A stretch of 45,888 nt of DNA from Polymorphobacter multimanifer (GCF_014205635.1 NZ_JACIIV010000029.1:1-45888); one strand, 5' to 3'; shown: positions 28,682 through 38,592, counted from the first letter of the stretch. The notes: generated by a model from the letters alone, not told the origin. Made by a program: numbers and translations.

Positions 28682-28709
28682 TTGCACGCGACCGAAAAAT
28701 CCCTATACC
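28682..28709 (+). promoter_or_regulatory. Sigma-70-type promoter for rpmF-plsX-fabH
   Basis: TTGCAC (28682-28687) and TATACC (28704-28709) are separated by 16 bases, a good match to housekeeping promoter spacing. They stand about 95 bases before the rpmF start, leaving a structured leader between. Confidence 0.55.
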
Positions 28710-28727
28710 GCCGCACTTCGCTCTCCG

Positions 28728-28775
28728 GCTTGCCCGGCGATGGTCTTTCGCTGTCGCCAAATTGATCCGGCAAGC
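28728..28775 (+). promoter_or_regulatory. Structured 5' leader of rpmF
   Basis: An outer stem GCTTGCC (28728-28734) with GGCAAGC (28769-28775) encloses an inner stem GGCGA (28736-28740) with TCGCC (28754-28758). It lies between the putative promoter and rpmF, ending 29 bases before the start codon. It could be a ribosomal-protein autoregulatory element, but no known leader class was recognised. Confidence 0.4.
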
Positions 28776-28804
28776 TCTTGTTCGACCCGTCATACAGGTG
28801 CCTC

Positions 28805-28984
28805 ATGGCCGTTCCAAAGCGCAAAACCTCGCCTTCCCGTCGCAACATGCGCCGCAGCCACCACGCGCTGGTGCCCGTCGGCCATCAGGAATGCCCCAAT
28901 TGCGGCGAGCTGAAGCTCCCGCACAACCTCTGCGGCGCCTGCGGCTTCTACAACGGCCGCGAAGTTACCGAAGTCCAGGCCTGA
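28805..28984 (+). CDS. rpmF: 50S ribosomal protein L32
   Basis: 59 residues beginning [20 protein letters not shown], the L32 signature. The zinc ribbon CPNC (Cys30, Cys33) and CGAC (Cys43, Cys46) is complete, so this is the zinc-dependent form. Earlier in-frame starts are not supported because the family begins at this MAVPKR. The rpmF-plsX-fabH order is the classical link between ribosome and fatty acid synthesis genes. Confidence 0.98.
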   Translation: MAVPKRKTSPSRRNMRRSHHALVPVGHQECPNCGELKLPHNLCGACGFYNGREVTEVQA

Positions 28985-29009
28985 GGCGCGGTCGGGGCCT
29001 GCCCGCCGC

Positions 29010-30092
29010 ATGATCGCCCGGACAACGGCTAAGCCAGTACAGGCGCCGGTCATCGCCCTTGATGTGATGGGCGGAGACGCTGGCCTTGCCGACGTGCTTG
29101 CCGCCGCCGACATGGCTGCAGAGCGCTACCCGAAGCTGCGCTTTCGCCTTCACGGTCCGCAGGACCGTATAGCCGCCGAACTCGCAAGGTTGCCGCGCCT
29201 CGCCGCAGCGGCCGAGACCGTCCACACCGACGAGGTCGTTCTGGGCACAGACAAGCCGAGCCAGGCGCTCCGTCGCTCCCGCACGTCGTCGATGGGAATG
29301 GCGATACAGTCGGTAAAGGACGGCGCCGCCCATGCCGCTGTATCGGCCGGCAACACAGGTGCGCTGATGGCACTGTCGCTGGTTTCGCTTCGGACCATGA
29401 AGGGCATTGATCGTCCGGCGCTCGCAGCGCTGCTGCCGACCCTCAAGAACGATTCGGTGGTGCTCGATCTTGGCGCCAACACCGAATGCGACACTGAAAA
29501 TCTCGTGCAATTCTCGATCATGGGTGCTGCCTTTGCGCGCACCGTGCTCGGGCTCGACCGACCGCGCGTTGCACTCCTCAACATCGGCGAGGAAGAGCTC
29601 AAGGGCACGGAAGAGATCAAGGAGGCCGCAGCCTTGTTGCGCAGCGTCGATCTGCCAATGGTTTTCGAAGGCTTTGTGGAGGGCGACAAGATCGGCCAGG
29701 GCAATGTCGATGTGATCGTCACCGACGGCTTCTCGGGCAACATCGCACTCAAGACCGCCGAGGGCACCGGCAAGCTCGTCACCGGGCTGCTCGCCCAGGC
29801 GTTTCGCTCTTCCTGGCTCACCCAGCTCGGCTACTTTCTGTCGCGAGGCGCCTTGCGAGCGCTGCGCGCGCACCTTGATCCCAATGCGCACAATGGCGCC
29901 GTGCTGCTCGGCCTGAACGGGCTGGTCGTCAAAAGCCATGGCTCGGCGAACATCCGCGGTCTCGCCAATGCCATCGGCGTGGCGCATGATCTGGTCGTTG
30001 ACAACGTCAGCGAGCGGATTGCACAGGATCTCGCCAATTTCTCGGCCCGCCGCCCGCATACGCCGCTTGAGTCCACTGTTGCCGAAGCATGA
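29010..30092 (+). CDS. plsX: Phosphate acyltransferase PlsX
   Basis: 360 residues, full length. It makes acyl-phosphate from acyl-ACP, the first step of phospholipid synthesis through PlsY, at the membrane surface. Family landmarks are IALDVMGGD at about 15-23, SAGNTGALM near 110, LDLGANTE near 152 and [11 protein letters not shown]. It begins 25 bases after rpmF and overlaps fabH by four bases (ATGA). Confidence 0.97.
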   Translation: MIARTTAKPVQAPVIALDVMGGDAGLADVLAAADMAAERYPKLRFRLHGPQDRIAAELARLPRLAAAAETVHTDEVVLGTDKPSQALRRSRTSSMGMAIQSVKDGAAHAAVSAGNTGALMALSLVSLRTMKGIDRPALAALLPTLKNDSVVLDLGANTECDTENLVQFSIMGAAFARTVLGLDRPRVALLNIGEEELKGTEEIKEAAALLRSVDLPMVFEGFVEGDKIGQGNVDVIVTDGFSGNIALKTAEGTGKLVTGLLAQAFRSSWLTQLGYFLSRGALRALRAHLDPNAHNGAVLLGLNGLVVKSHGSANIRGLANAIGVAHDLVVDNVSERIAQDLANFSARRPHTPLESTVAEA

Positions 30093-31075
30093 TCCGCCCG
30101 ACGATGATACGCTCGTGCATAACGGGTACCGGCAGCTATCTACCCGCGCACATCCTCACCAACGCGACCCTCGCGGCCCAGGTCGATACATCGGACGACT
30201 GGATTGTCGAACGCACCGGTATCCGCCAGCGCCACATCGCTGCTGCGGACGAGTTCACGTCCGACCTCGGTACCGCTGCCGCTCGCCGCGCACTGGAGAG
30301 CGCCGGGCTGCAGCCGCGCGACATCGATCTCATCATCGTCGCCACTGCAACGCCTGATCAGACCTTCCCCGCCACCGCCACGATTGTGCAGACCAAGCTC
30401 GGCATCGACGATTGCGTCGCTTTCGACGTCGCGGCAGTCTGCTCGGGCTTCCTTTATGCCCTCACGGTCGCCGATGCGATGCTGCGGACCGGTGCACACA
30501 AGCATGCGCTGATCATCGGTGCCGAGACCTTCTCGCGCCTGCTGGACTGGGAGGATCGCGCCACCTGCGTGCTGTTCGGCGACGGCGCCGGCGCCGTGGT
30601 GCTCTCCGCCTTCGAGGGCGGGGGTACGTCATCGGACCGCGGCATTCTTGCCACGCGCCTCCATGCCGATGGCCGCCACAACCAGCTGCTCTATGTCGAT
30701 GGCGGTGCCGGAAGCACCGGCACCGTCGGAAAGCTGCGGATGAAGGGCAAGGAAGTGTTCCGCCATGCGGTCACCAACCTCGCCGCGGTGATGCACGAGA
30801 CGCTCGCCGCTGCCGGGCTGTCTCCTGCCGATGTCGATTGGGTGGTGCCGCATCAAGCCAATCTTCGCATTCTTGAAGCAACAGCACGCAAGCTCGATCT
30901 TGCCCCTGAGCAGGTCATCGTGACGGTGCAGGATCATGCCAACACGTCGGCAGCTTCGGTTCCGCTCGCACTCGACACCGCGGCGCGCGACGGGCGTATC
31001 CAGCCAGGCCAGTTGCTCCTGCTCGAAGCGATGGGTGGCGGATTCACTTGGGGTGCTGCTGCTGTCCGCTGGTAA
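30089..31075 (+). CDS. fabH: Beta-ketoacyl-ACP synthase III
   Basis: 328 residues from ATG 30089 (a second ATG at 30104 is also possible). It condenses acetyl-CoA with malonyl-ACP to start fatty acid synthesis. The catalytic triad is intact: Cys118 in DVAAVCSGF, His255 in VPHQANLR and Asn285 in [22 protein letters not shown] at about 36-48 is the usual FabH N-terminal motif. It is translationally coupled to plsX. Confidence 0.97.
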   Translation: MIRPTMIRSCITGTGSYLPAHILTNATLAAQVDTSDDWIVERTGIRQRHIAAADEFTSDLGTAAARRALESAGLQPRDIDLIIVATATPDQTFPATATIVQTKLGIDDCVAFDVAAVCSGFLYALTVADAMLRTGAHKHALIIGAETFSRLLDWEDRATCVLFGDGAGAVVLSAFEGGGTSSDRGILATRLHADGRHNQLLYVDGGAGSTGTVGKLRMKGKEVFRHAVTNLAAVMHETLAAAGLSPADVDWVVPHQANLRILEATARKLDLAPEQVIVTVQDHANTSAASVPLALDTAARDGRIQPGQLLLLEAMGGGFTWGAAAVRW

Positions 31076-31120
31076 AGTCGAAGCTGAACAGCTATCATGC
31101 CCGCTTGCGCTGGGGGAAAC

Positions 31121-31435
31121 ATGACCATGGCAGAGATCAGTTCCATCACACCAGGCAGCGTGACCAGGGCAGAACTTGCGGACGCTGTTCATCGCGAGAT
31201 CGGGCTTTCACGTGCCGACTCGGCTCAACTCGTTGAGAATGTCCTCGATTCGATTGCCGATGCGCTGCTCGCCGGTGACAATGTGAAGATTTCTTCGTTC
31301 GGCAGCTTTGTGCTGCGCTCAAAGGGCCTTCGCATCGGCCGCAACCCCAAGACCGGCGTTGAAGTGCCGATCGAGCCACGCACCGTTCTGACGTTTCGCC
31401 CGAGCCAGTTGCTTCGCCAGGCAATCAACAGCTGA
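31121..31435 (+). CDS. ihfA: Integration host factor subunit alpha
   Basis: 104 residues from ATG 31121, chosen because GGGGGAA stands just upstream; an in-frame ATG at 31127 is also possible, and an earlier one at 31097 would add an unlikely Cys-Gly peptide. The HU/IHF fold is clear: [17 protein letters not shown] at the start, ISSFGSF in the middle and the DNA-bending arm GRNPKTG with the intercalating Pro. IHF bends DNA at specific sites. Its place after fabH and before the MerR gene is the standard alphaproteobacterial order. Confidence 0.95.
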   Translation: MTMAEISSITPGSVTRAELADAVHREIGLSRADSAQLVENVLDSIADALLAGDNVKISSFGSFVLRSKGLRIGRNPKTGVEVPIEPRTVLTFRPSQLLRQAINS

Positions 31436-31439
31436 AACG

Positions 31440-31871
31440 ATGGCGAGGGCAGGCACTTCAGGCAAGGCGGCCACCGCGTTTCGTACGATCGGAGAGGCCG
31501 CCGAGGTCATCGGCGTCCCGCAACACGTCCTGCGCTTCTGGGAAACGCGTTTTTCTGCCCTGCAGCCGCTCAAGCGCGGTGGTGGCCGCCGCTACTATCG
31601 GCCGGAGGACATGGCCCTTCTCGAAAGCATTCGCTCACTGCTTCACGATCAGGGGATGACCATTCGCGGTGCCCAGCAATTGCTCGAGGGCCTGAAACCC
31701 GGCGCTGCCACTCCGACTGTTGCCGCCACCGCAGCATCCAGCGGCGCTGGCCCTACAGAGGGTGTTGTCATATCCGGCTTCGAGGCCGCAGCCCATACCG
31801 GCTTGAATCCCACCACTCGCGCGGTCCTGCTCGGCATCCGCGCACGACTCGCGGACGCGCTGGCCGCCTGA
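31440..31871 (+). CDS. MerR family transcriptional regulator
   Basis: 143 residues. The winged helix-turn-helix [22 protein letters not shown] and the wing [14 protein letters not shown] at about 48-61 are characteristic. The C-terminal part is short, Ala/Pro-rich and without metal-binding Cys residues, so it is not a classical metal sensor. It starts four bases after the ihfA stop. This conserved plsX-fabH-ihfA-merR partner has no well-established target that I know of. Confidence 0.92.
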   Translation: MARAGTSGKAATAFRTIGEAAEVIGVPQHVLRFWETRFSALQPLKRGGGRRYYRPEDMALLESIRSLLHDQGMTIRGAQQLLEGLKPGAATPTVAATAASSGAGPTEGVVISGFEAAAHTGLNPTTRAVLLGIRARLADALAA

Positions 31872-31875
31872 TACG

Positions 31876-32601
31876 GTGCGCAGTATCGCGGTTTTCAGCG
31901 TCAAGGGCGGCGTCGGAAAATCCGCCATCGCGGTCAATCTTGCACATGCCAGCGCCACCCTGTCCGGCCGTCGAACCCTGCTATGGGATCTGGACGCGCA
32001 GGGCGCTGCCACCTTCACGATGCGGCTCGGGGCTGCCGGATCGGCGCGCAAGGCCTTTGCCGATGGCCAGCTTGCGCCATTGATCCAGCCGACCGAGTTT
32101 CCCGGTCTCGATGTTCTTGCAGCCGATCGCTCGCTCAGGCACCTCGAAGCACAGTTGCTCGATGAAAAAGCCAAGCGTCTTAAGAAGCTGCTGAAGTCCC
32201 TCGAGAAGGATTATGATCGGATCATCCTCGATTGCCCGCCAGGTCTTACCGAGCTTGCCGACCAGTTGTTCCGCGCCGTCGATCTTCTCGTGGTGCCGCT
32301 CATCCCCACGCCGCTCTCCGAGCGCGCGTTCGCCCAGTTGACCGATCATCTCGGCCGCGAACACAAGAACGGTCCTGCCGTCCTGCCTGTGTTCTCGATG
32401 GTCGATCGCCGCAAGACGCTGCATCGCGAGCGGGTCGCGGAACACCCCGAGCGGGCTGTCATCCCCTATGCGGCGGCCGTGGAAGCCATGGCAAGCACGC
32501 GGTTGCCTCTGCTCGCGGCCAAGGCGGGCACTCCCGCAGCACGCGGCATCACCAGCTTGTGGACCCAGATCGAGCGCACCCTCGGCGCACTGAAGACTTG
32601 A
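31876..32601 (+). CDS. ParA/MinD-family ATPase without a ParB partner
   Basis: 241 residues from GTG 31876. The deviant Walker A KGGVGKS is at 10-16, DLDAQGAAT follows, and the Walker B-like IILDCPPG is near 118; these define the ParA group of dimerising ATPases that move or position cargo on DNA or membranes. No parB or parS-like repeats are adjacent, so it is an orphan type. It follows merR by four bases and ends convergent with the RND permease. It could position a cell-surface or cytoplasmic complex; the cargo is unknown. Confidence 0.88.
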   Translation: MRSIAVFSVKGGVGKSAIAVNLAHASATLSGRRTLLWDLDAQGAATFTMRLGAAGSARKAFADGQLAPLIQPTEFPGLDVLAADRSLRHLEAQLLDEKAKRLKKLLKSLEKDYDRIILDCPPGLTELADQLFRAVDLLVVPLIPTPLSERAFAQLTDHLGREHKNGPAVLPVFSMVDRRKTLHRERVAEHPERAVIPYAAAVEAMASTRLPLLAAKAGTPAARGITSLWTQIERTLGALKT

Positions 32602-32623
32602 CCGACTGCCTTTGCGGCAGCAC

Positions 32624-35600
32624 CTATTCGGCTGCCACCCGGCCCGGATCAGGCACTTGCGCTGGCAGCGTCTCGCGCGGCAATTCCCGCACATCGGCAG
32701 CACCGCGGCGCACGCGCCAGCGTGTCATCGCGCCTTCAATGGCAAGATAGACGACTGGCGTGATGAACAGCGTCAGCACCTGACTGACAACCAAACCGCC
32801 CAGCACCGCCACACCCAGCGGCTGGCGAAGCTCGGCACCGGCGCCGATGCCGAGTGCGAGCGGCAGTGCGCCGGCCATTGCGGCAAAAGTGGTCATCATG
32901 ATCGGCCGGAAGCGCTTGTTGGCGGCTTCACGAATTGCGTGCGCCGGCGTCCAGCCATGACTGCGTTGCCCTTCCAGCGCAAAATCGATCATCATGATGG
33001 CGTTTTTCTTCACGATGCCGATCAGCAGCACCACCCCGATGATACCGATCACATCGAGCGGCATGTCGAGCAGCCAGAGGAAGAACACCGCGCCGATACC
33101 CGCGGCCGGCAGACCGGAAAGAATTGTGATGGGGTGGACGAAGCTTTCGTAGAGCACGCCAAGCACGATGTAGATGACGATGACGGCTGCCAGGAACAGG
33201 ATCGGCATCGAGCCGGTCGAGCTTTCGAATTGCTGCGCATTGCCGCCGAACGATCCCGAAATGGTCGCGGGCACCCCGAGATCGGCAAGCGCTCCATCGA
33301 TCAGCGGCTTGGCCTGGGAGAGCGCGACGCCCTTGGCGAGGTTGAAGCTGAGCGTGACGGCGGGCAACTGACTCTGGTGCGCCACAACCAGCGGCGCGCC
33401 CCTGATTTGCACCTTGATAACCGCCGAGAGCGGCACCAGGACCGCTGCCTGCCCATCGAGCGACTGCCCGCGCACCATCAGCCGCCCTAGGCCATCGGGC
33501 GTCAACTGCTCGGAGTCGGCGATCTCCATGATCACCTGATAGCTGTCGACATCGGTATAGACGGTCGAGATCTGCTGGTTGCCATATGCCGAAGCAAGCG
33601 TCTGCCGGATCGCCGCCACCGAAACCCCGAGCCGGTTGGCAGCGTCGCGGTCGATGTCGACCATCACTTCACGGCCACCAGTCTGATAATCCGACGACAC
33701 GTCGACAAACGCCGGCATGGCGCGCAACGCCTGCTCCATCTTCGGCGCAAAGCCATACAGCTCCTCCTTGTCGACCGCCGAGAGCGTATACTGATAGTTC
33801 GACGATGAGCCGCGCCCACCCAGTTGCAGGTTCTGGGGAATGTTGGGGAAGGCGCCAAAACCCGGTTCGCTGTTCAGCGCCCTTCGAAGACGCGTCTGCA
33901 CCTCTTCAGCCGAATCGCGCTCGCTGCGGGGCACAAGTGGTGCGAACAAGCGGCCCCGGTAGCTGTTGTCACCGCCGACAATCGAATTCACCCGCGCCAC
34001 CGCTGGGTCTTCAGCGAGGATCGCGGCAATCTTGTCCTGCTTGGCCAACATCTGGTCATAGGGAGTGTCGGGCGCCGCTTCGGTACCGATGAAGATACTG
34101 CCCGTATCTTCGGTTGGGAAAAATCCCTTGGGCACGACGGTGAAACCCCAGATGGCAACGCCGATCGAGGCCACTGTGAATAGGCCAACAAGTTTGCGGT
34201 GCCGAAGCGTGCTGTCGAAGGCCCGCATATAGCCGTTGGTCAGCCGCTGGAACCCGTTGGTCGAAGCCCTGGCAATCCGGCTGTTCGGCTCCTGATGCCC
34301 CGGCTTGAGCAAGCGCGCAGCCACCATGGGGATGAGCGTGAGCGAAAGCAAAGCGGACACGGCAATGGCGATTGCCATCGTCACTGCGAACTCGAAGAAC
34401 AGCCGGCCGATGACACCGCCCATGAAGAGCAACGGAATGAACACCGCGATAAGCGAAACCGAGATCGAGATGACGGTAAAGGTGATCTGGTTGGCGCCCG
34501 TCACAGCGGCTTCCCGTGGGGCCTCGCCATCCTCGACGTGCCGAACTATGTTTTCCAGCACCACGATCGCGTCATCGACAACAAAGCCCGTGGCGAGCGT
34601 CAGCGCTAGCAGCGAGAGGTTGTCGAGGTTGAAACCGAACATGTACATGCCGGCAAAGGTGCCGATCGCCGCAACCGGTAGCACGATCGCCGGGATGGCG
34701 GTCGCTCGCGCATCGCCCAGCACCAGATAGATGACAAGGATGACCAGCAGTGCCGTGCCGATCAGCGTGTATTGCGCATCGGCAACCGAGTGACGCACCG
34801 ATTCCGAACGATCCAGGATATTGGTGATCTCGACCGTTGGCGGCATTGCATCCTTGATCATCGGCAACACGCGGTTCACTTCGTCGACGAGTTTGACGAC
34901 ATTGCCACCGGGCTGCCGGGTGACGGCCACCGTGAGCGAAGCCTCGCCATTGAACTTGGCACCGCCGCGACGCTGCTCGAAACTGCTGATGACCGACGCA
35001 ACATCGCCGACGCGCACCGGCAGGCCGCCGCGGGTGGCAACGATGATCTGCGCAAACTCTTCCGGCTTCTCGATGTTGCCGGTGGCGTTGAGAATGTAGT
35101 TGCGCGCACCGCCGTTGATCACCCCCACAGCGATATTGCTGTTCGCCGCTGCCACCGCCTGGCGCACGTCATCCGCCGTCAGATTGCGCGCGGTGAGTGC
35201 TTCGGGGTTGAACTGGATGCGGATCGCAAAACGCCGGCTGCCATAGGTCTGCACATTGCCGGCGCCTGGCAGCGTCGAAAGCCGGGGGACTGCCAGCGTG
35301 TCGACAAGCGTCTGCAGCTCGTTCAACGGTCGCGACGGATCGCGGAACGAGAAGAGAAGTACCGGCTGGTCGGCTGGGTTGATCTTCTGGAACGTCGGCG
35401 GGGACGGCATCTCGGGCGGCAACTGGCGGGTAACCGCTGAAAGTGCCGACTGCACATCGAGCGCCGCACTGTCGATGTCGCGATCGAGCGCGAACTGCAC
35501 GGTGATGTTGGTCCCACCGGTGGATGAGGTCGATGTAATCTGGTCGATGCCGGCGATCGTCGACAGCCTTCGCTCAATCGGCGTCGCCACGGCTGTCGCC

Positions 35601-35776
35601 ATGGTGGCAGGGTTGGCGCCAGGCAGACTGGCCCGGATCTCGATCGTCGGCAGATCGACCTCGGGCAGTGCCGACACGGGCAACTGTCGATAGCCGAAGA
35701 AGCCCGCGAACATGATTGCCAAGGTCAGCAGCACGGTTGCCACCGGCCGCTCGACGAAGAAGCGTGCCCAGCCCAT
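32624..35776 (-). CDS. RND efflux pump inner-membrane permease (HAE1, MdtB/MuxB-like)
   Basis: 1050 residues with twelve membrane helices and two large periplasmic loops, normal for AcrB/MdtB-type pumps. It starts with the usual FFVERPVATVLLTLAIM; the proton-relay Asp pair is in GFVVDDAIVVLENI near residue 405, and a Lys is in the matching helix of the second half (KKNAIMMIDFAL). The start overlaps the adaptor stop by one base (TGATG). It would export drugs or metabolites through a TolC-type channel encoded elsewhere. Substrate unknown. Confidence 0.94.
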   Translation of the reverse strand: MGWARFFVERPVATVLLTLAIMFAGFFGYRQLPVSALPEVDLPTIEIRASLPGANPATMATAVATPIERRLSTIAGIDQITSTSSTGGTNITVQFALDRDIDSAALDVQSALSAVTRQLPPEMPSPPTFQKINPADQPVLLFSFRDPSRPLNELQTLVDTLAVPRLSTLPGAGNVQTYGSRRFAIRIQFNPEALTARNLTADDVRQAVAAANSNIAVGVINGGARNYILNATGNIEKPEEFAQIIVATRGGLPVRVGDVASVISSFEQRRGGAKFNGEASLTVAVTRQPGGNVVKLVDEVNRVLPMIKDAMPPTVEITNILDRSESVRHSVADAQYTLIGTALLVILVIYLVLGDARATAIPAIVLPVAAIGTFAGMYMFGFNLDNLSLLALTLATGFVVDDAIVVLENIVRHVEDGEAPREAAVTGANQITFTVISISVSLIAVFIPLLFMGGVIGRLFFEFAVTMAIAIAVSALLSLTLIPMVAARLLKPGHQEPNSRIARASTNGFQRLTNGYMRAFDSTLRHRKLVGLFTVASIGVAIWGFTVVPKGFFPTEDTGSIFIGTEAAPDTPYDQMLAKQDKIAAILAEDPAVARVNSIVGGDNSYRGRLFAPLVPRSERDSAEEVQTRLRRALNSEPGFGAFPNIPQNLQLGGRGSSSNYQYTLSAVDKEELYGFAPKMEQALRAMPAFVDVSSDYQTGGREVMVDIDRDAANRLGVSVAAIRQTLASAYGNQQISTVYTDVDSYQVIMEIADSEQLTPDGLGRLMVRGQSLDGQAAVLVPLSAVIKVQIRGAPLVVAHQSQLPAVTLSFNLAKGVALSQAKPLIDGALADLGVPATISGSFGGNAQQFESSTGSMPILFLAAVIVIYIVLGVLYESFVHPITILSGLPAAGIGAVFFLWLLDMPLDVIGIIGVVLLIGIVKKNAIMMIDFALEGQRSHGWTPAHAIREAANKRFRPIMMTTFAAMAGALPLALGIGAGAELRQPLGVAVLGGLVVSQVLTLFITPVVYLAIEGAMTRWRVRRGAADVRELPRETLPAQVPDPGRVAAE

Positions 35777-36954
35777 CAGCCAGCCACCGCCGGACGGTCG
35801 GCCGCCGCAGTTCGCGGCTGGGCTGCGCCATCAGGCCCGCCGCGCGTCCTCACCTTGTCCCCGGCCTTCAATCGCGCCAGCGCATCGGTGACCACGCGCT
35901 CACCCTGCTGCAATCCGCTCGCGAGATAGGCAGTGCCATCAGCGCGGCCCTTGACGGCGACATTGCGCATCGAAACCGAGCCATCAGCCGCGATCAACCA
36001 GACAAACGGCTTGTCCTGGCCTGTCTGCACTGCAGATTCCGGAAGCGCGATTTGCGCGCTCGGCGTGCCCATCGGCATGGCGACATTGACGATGGCCCCC
36101 GGCCAGAGTGCCGCATCGGGATTGCGAAATTCCGCCTTGGCAATCACAGAGCCATTGCCTGGATCAACATTGTTGTCGAGAAAAGCAAGCACGCCTCTGG
36201 CCAACGGCGGCTGAAGGCCGCCCGCGCCTTGCACCCTCGCATCAACAGGCACTGGCCCGGCCATCATTGCCGCCCGCACCTGTGCAATGTCCTGCGGCGG
36301 CACGAGGAAGCGAACCGAGATCGGCGAAAGCTGGTTGATCGTGACCAGCGGCAACAGATCGGCCGGGCGAACATTGGCGCCGAGACGGAAGTTGAGCTCT
36401 CCTGTCCGACCGCTCACCGGCGCGCGAATATTGAGAAAGGTGAGCGCCGCCTCGGCGTTGCGCACTGCAGCCTGAGCCGAACTGATCGAAGCCTGGGCGC
36501 CTTGCGACAACGCGCGTCTTTGGTCGAGCACCGATCCGGTGATGAAGCCCTTGTCCACCAGCGCCTCGGCGCGCTTCAACTCGCTGGCAGCCTGTGCCGA
36601 ATTCGCGCGCGCTGTGGCAAGCTGCGCGCGAGCACTCTCAAGCTGGGCCTGTGCCTGGCGATCGTCGAGCCGGAACAACAGCTGGCCGGCGCGCACATTG
36701 TCGCCTTCGTTGAAAAGAATGGCGGTGATTTCCCCCTCGGCCCGCGTGCGGATATCGACAGTCTGCAGTGGCGCCACCGTTCCGAGGGCCACGAGCCGCG
36801 GCGCAAACTCCTGGGATGTAGCCGAAACCGCGCTTACCAATGAAGGGGGGCGGTCACCACCCCGTCCGCCTTTGGCACCGGCAGCATCATCACTGCCGCA
36901 CGCGGCGAGCATCAATGCCATCAGGCCGGCGACAAGAATGGGATGGCGTTTCAT
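35776..36954 (-). CDS. RND efflux periplasmic adaptor lipoprotein
   Basis: 392 residues from ATG 36954, preferred because it places a lipobox (LMLAAC, Cys19) at the correct distance; a start at 36984 would put ten extra residues in front. The membrane-fusion-protein order is visible: the first lipoyl half (DIRTRAEGEITAILFNEGD), an alpha-hairpin with Gln/Ala-rich coiled coil (QAQAQLESARAQLATARA), the second lipoyl half and beta-barrel domains. It bridges the permease to an outer-membrane channel. No tolC-like gene is in the window. Confidence 0.93.
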   Translation of the reverse strand: MKRHPILVAGLMALMLAACGSDDAAGAKGGRGGDRPPSLVSAVSATSQEFAPRLVALGTVAPLQTVDIRTRAEGEITAILFNEGDNVRAGQLLFRLDDRQAQAQLESARAQLATARANSAQAASELKRAEALVDKGFITGSVLDQRRALSQGAQASISSAQAAVRNAEAALTFLNIRAPVSGRTGELNFRLGANVRPADLLPLVTINQLSPISVRFLVPPQDIAQVRAAMMAGPVPVDARVQGAGGLQPPLARGVLAFLDNNVDPGNGSVIAKAEFRNPDAALWPGAIVNVAMPMGTPSAQIALPESAVQTGQDKPFVWLIAADGSVSMRNVAVKGRADGTAYLASGLQQGERVVTDALARLKAGDKVRTRGGPDGAAQPRTAAADRPAVAG

Positions 36955-37130
36955 CAACTCAGTCAGTCCTATACGATACGCCAAGGCAAATCACCCGCAG
37001 CACCCAAGCCTTTGATGAAGAAGAGCTTCGTCGCATGATTCCCACCAAGCACTTCCACCGCGTTGGCTAAGCTGAAAGGCTCGTCACCTGCAACCCGCGC
37101 TAGCGCGAACGGGCGGTTTGCCGCAGCCAA

Positions 37131-37976
37131 TCAGGCGCGCAGTCGCCACCCTGAGCTAAGCACTCGATAACAGACGACCCAAAGCACAATATTGCAGCCC
37201 AGCAACAATCCTGCCCCTGTGGCGATGTCGCCATTGGCGGTGCCGATGAAGCCACTGCGAAAGCCGTCGATCACGTGAAAAAATGGGTTGGCTGCACTCA
37301 ATGTCGCAAGAAGCGGCGATACCCGGTCGATGGTGTAGAATGTCCCGGACAACAAAGTCAGCGGCTGCACGACGAAGTTGGTGACTGCAGCGGCATGGTC
37401 GAACTTGTCGGCCCAAATTCCGGTCAGGACGCCGAGCAATGCCAGCATCACCGCTCCCATTGAGCCGAAGTAAATGATCGGCAGGATGTTGCGCACCGGC
37501 ACATGCACGCCCGGCGCCAGTACCATCGCCAACCACACTGCCAGCCCTACCAACCAGGCGCGGGTAACGGCACCGCCGACAAATGCGACAAGCAATTCTC
37601 CCGCGCTCAGGGGCGGCATCAACACATCGACGATCGTCCCCTGCACCTTGGCGACCAGAAGCGAAGACGAAGAATTGGCAAAGCTGTTCTGGATCATGCC
37701 CATCACAATCAGACCCGGCCCCAGGAAATCGGCGAAAGGCACGCCCAGAACCTCGGCGCGCTGACCGCCGAGCGCGAACGAGAAAATAACGAGAAACAGC
37801 AGCGTCGTGATCGCCGGTGCCCAGATGGTTTGCAACTGCACCTTGAAAAACCGCCGCACCTCCTTCAGATACAGGGTTTGCAAACCCTGCCAGTTGACTG
37901 ATGCGATCAGGACGACGCCAGGCTCTGGATGACGCTGCAACGGTGGGTTGTGGGATCCTGATTTTGGGGCGGCCAT
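37131..37976 (-). CDS. ABC-2 type transporter permease
   Basis: 281 residues with six membrane segments and the family stretch LFLVIFSFALGG near 60, then LTLLSGTFY and NPFFHVIDGFRSGF toward the end, as in YadH/DrrB-like ABC-2 exporters. ATG at 37976 is chosen; upstream extension of the frame overlaps gcrA on the other strand. No ATP-binding partner gene is next to it, so its ATPase must be encoded elsewhere. Cargo could be a lipid, polysaccharide or drug. It lies upstream of the RND genes on the same strand, with about 176 bases between. Confidence 0.88.
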   Translation of the reverse strand: MAAPKSGSHNPPLQRHPEPGVVLIASVNWQGLQTLYLKEVRRFFKVQLQTIWAPAITTLLFLVIFSFALGGQRAEVLGVPFADFLGPGLIVMGMIQNSFANSSSSLLVAKVQGTIVDVLMPPLSAGELLVAFVGGAVTRAWLVGLAVWLAMVLAPGVHVPVRNILPIIYFGSMGAVMLALLGVLTGIWADKFDHAAAVTNFVVQPLTLLSGTFYTIDRVSPLLATLSAANPFFHVIDGFRSGFIGTANGDIATGAGLLLGCNIVLWVVCYRVLSSGWRLRA

Positions 37977-38055
37977 GCAAAGGACATAGCGTTTCCCGGC
38001 GGTGTGCAGCAAGGCATCAAGTTGGCACCGGTAGTTTTGAAGGATCTCCGTTTTC

Positions 38056-38592
38056 ATGGCCTGGACCGAAGAACGAATCGCCGTACTGAAGGCGGGCTGG
38101 GAAGGCGGCATGACTGCCAGCCAGATTGCCGAACAGCTCGGTGAAGGTGTCACCCGCAATGCTGTCATCGGCAAGGCCCATCGCCTCGGGCTCGAGGCAC
38201 GACCCAGCCCCGTGAAAGCTGGAGACGAAACCGCTGCTTCCCCGGCTCTGGCTTTGCCTTCCACAGCCGCGGTTACGTCTCCACCCGGCCTTTCGCCCGC
38301 TGCCCCCGCGCCCGTTCTGGCGGCCAACCATGTCGTTGCCAAGCCGGCGACCAAGCCTGCGCGCCGCGCCGGCAAGGCCGCACGCGTGACCTTGCTCGAT
38401 CTCAACGAGAAGATCTGCAAATGGCCGATCGGGCATCCCGGTGACGCTGATTTCCATTTCTGCGGCAAGCCGGTGCAGGCAAACTTCCCTTATTGTTCCG
38501 AACATTGTGCAATTGCTTATCAGGCACAACTACCGCGGCGCGACCGTGATCGCCGGCCGCCACCGCAGATGCCGGGCATGCCCAGGCGGTGA
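38056..38592 (+). CDS. gcrA: GcrA family cell-cycle regulator
   Basis: 178 residues. The N-terminus MAWTEERIAVLKAGWEGG, followed by AEQLGEGVTRNAVIGKAHRLGL, is the GcrA helix-turn-helix. The middle is a Pro/Ala-rich linker, and the C-terminus has CKWPIGHPGDADFHFCG and the CSEHC end. GcrA is an alphaproteobacterial sigma-70 cofactor that works at promoters carrying CcrM-methylated GANTC sites and helps run the cell cycle. It is divergent from the ABC permease, 79 bases apart. Confidence 0.94.
   Translation: MAWTEERIAVLKAGWEGGMTASQIAEQLGEGVTRNAVIGKAHRLGLEARPSPVKAGDETAASPALALPSTAAVTSPPGLSPAAPAPVLAANHVVAKPATKPARRAGKAARVTLLDLNEKICKWPIGHPGDADFHFCGKPVQANFPYCSEHCAIAYQAQLPRRDRDRRPPPQMPGMPRR

Noticed and set aside
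32606-32620. Small CTGCC/GGCAG hairpin between parA and RND permease stops
   Set aside because: Five-base stem without a T-run is too weak to call a terminator.
37096-37107. 12-base palindrome CGCGCTAGCGCG between the ABC permease and RND operon
   Set aside because: Short GC palindromes are frequent at this base composition; no T-run or second site follows.
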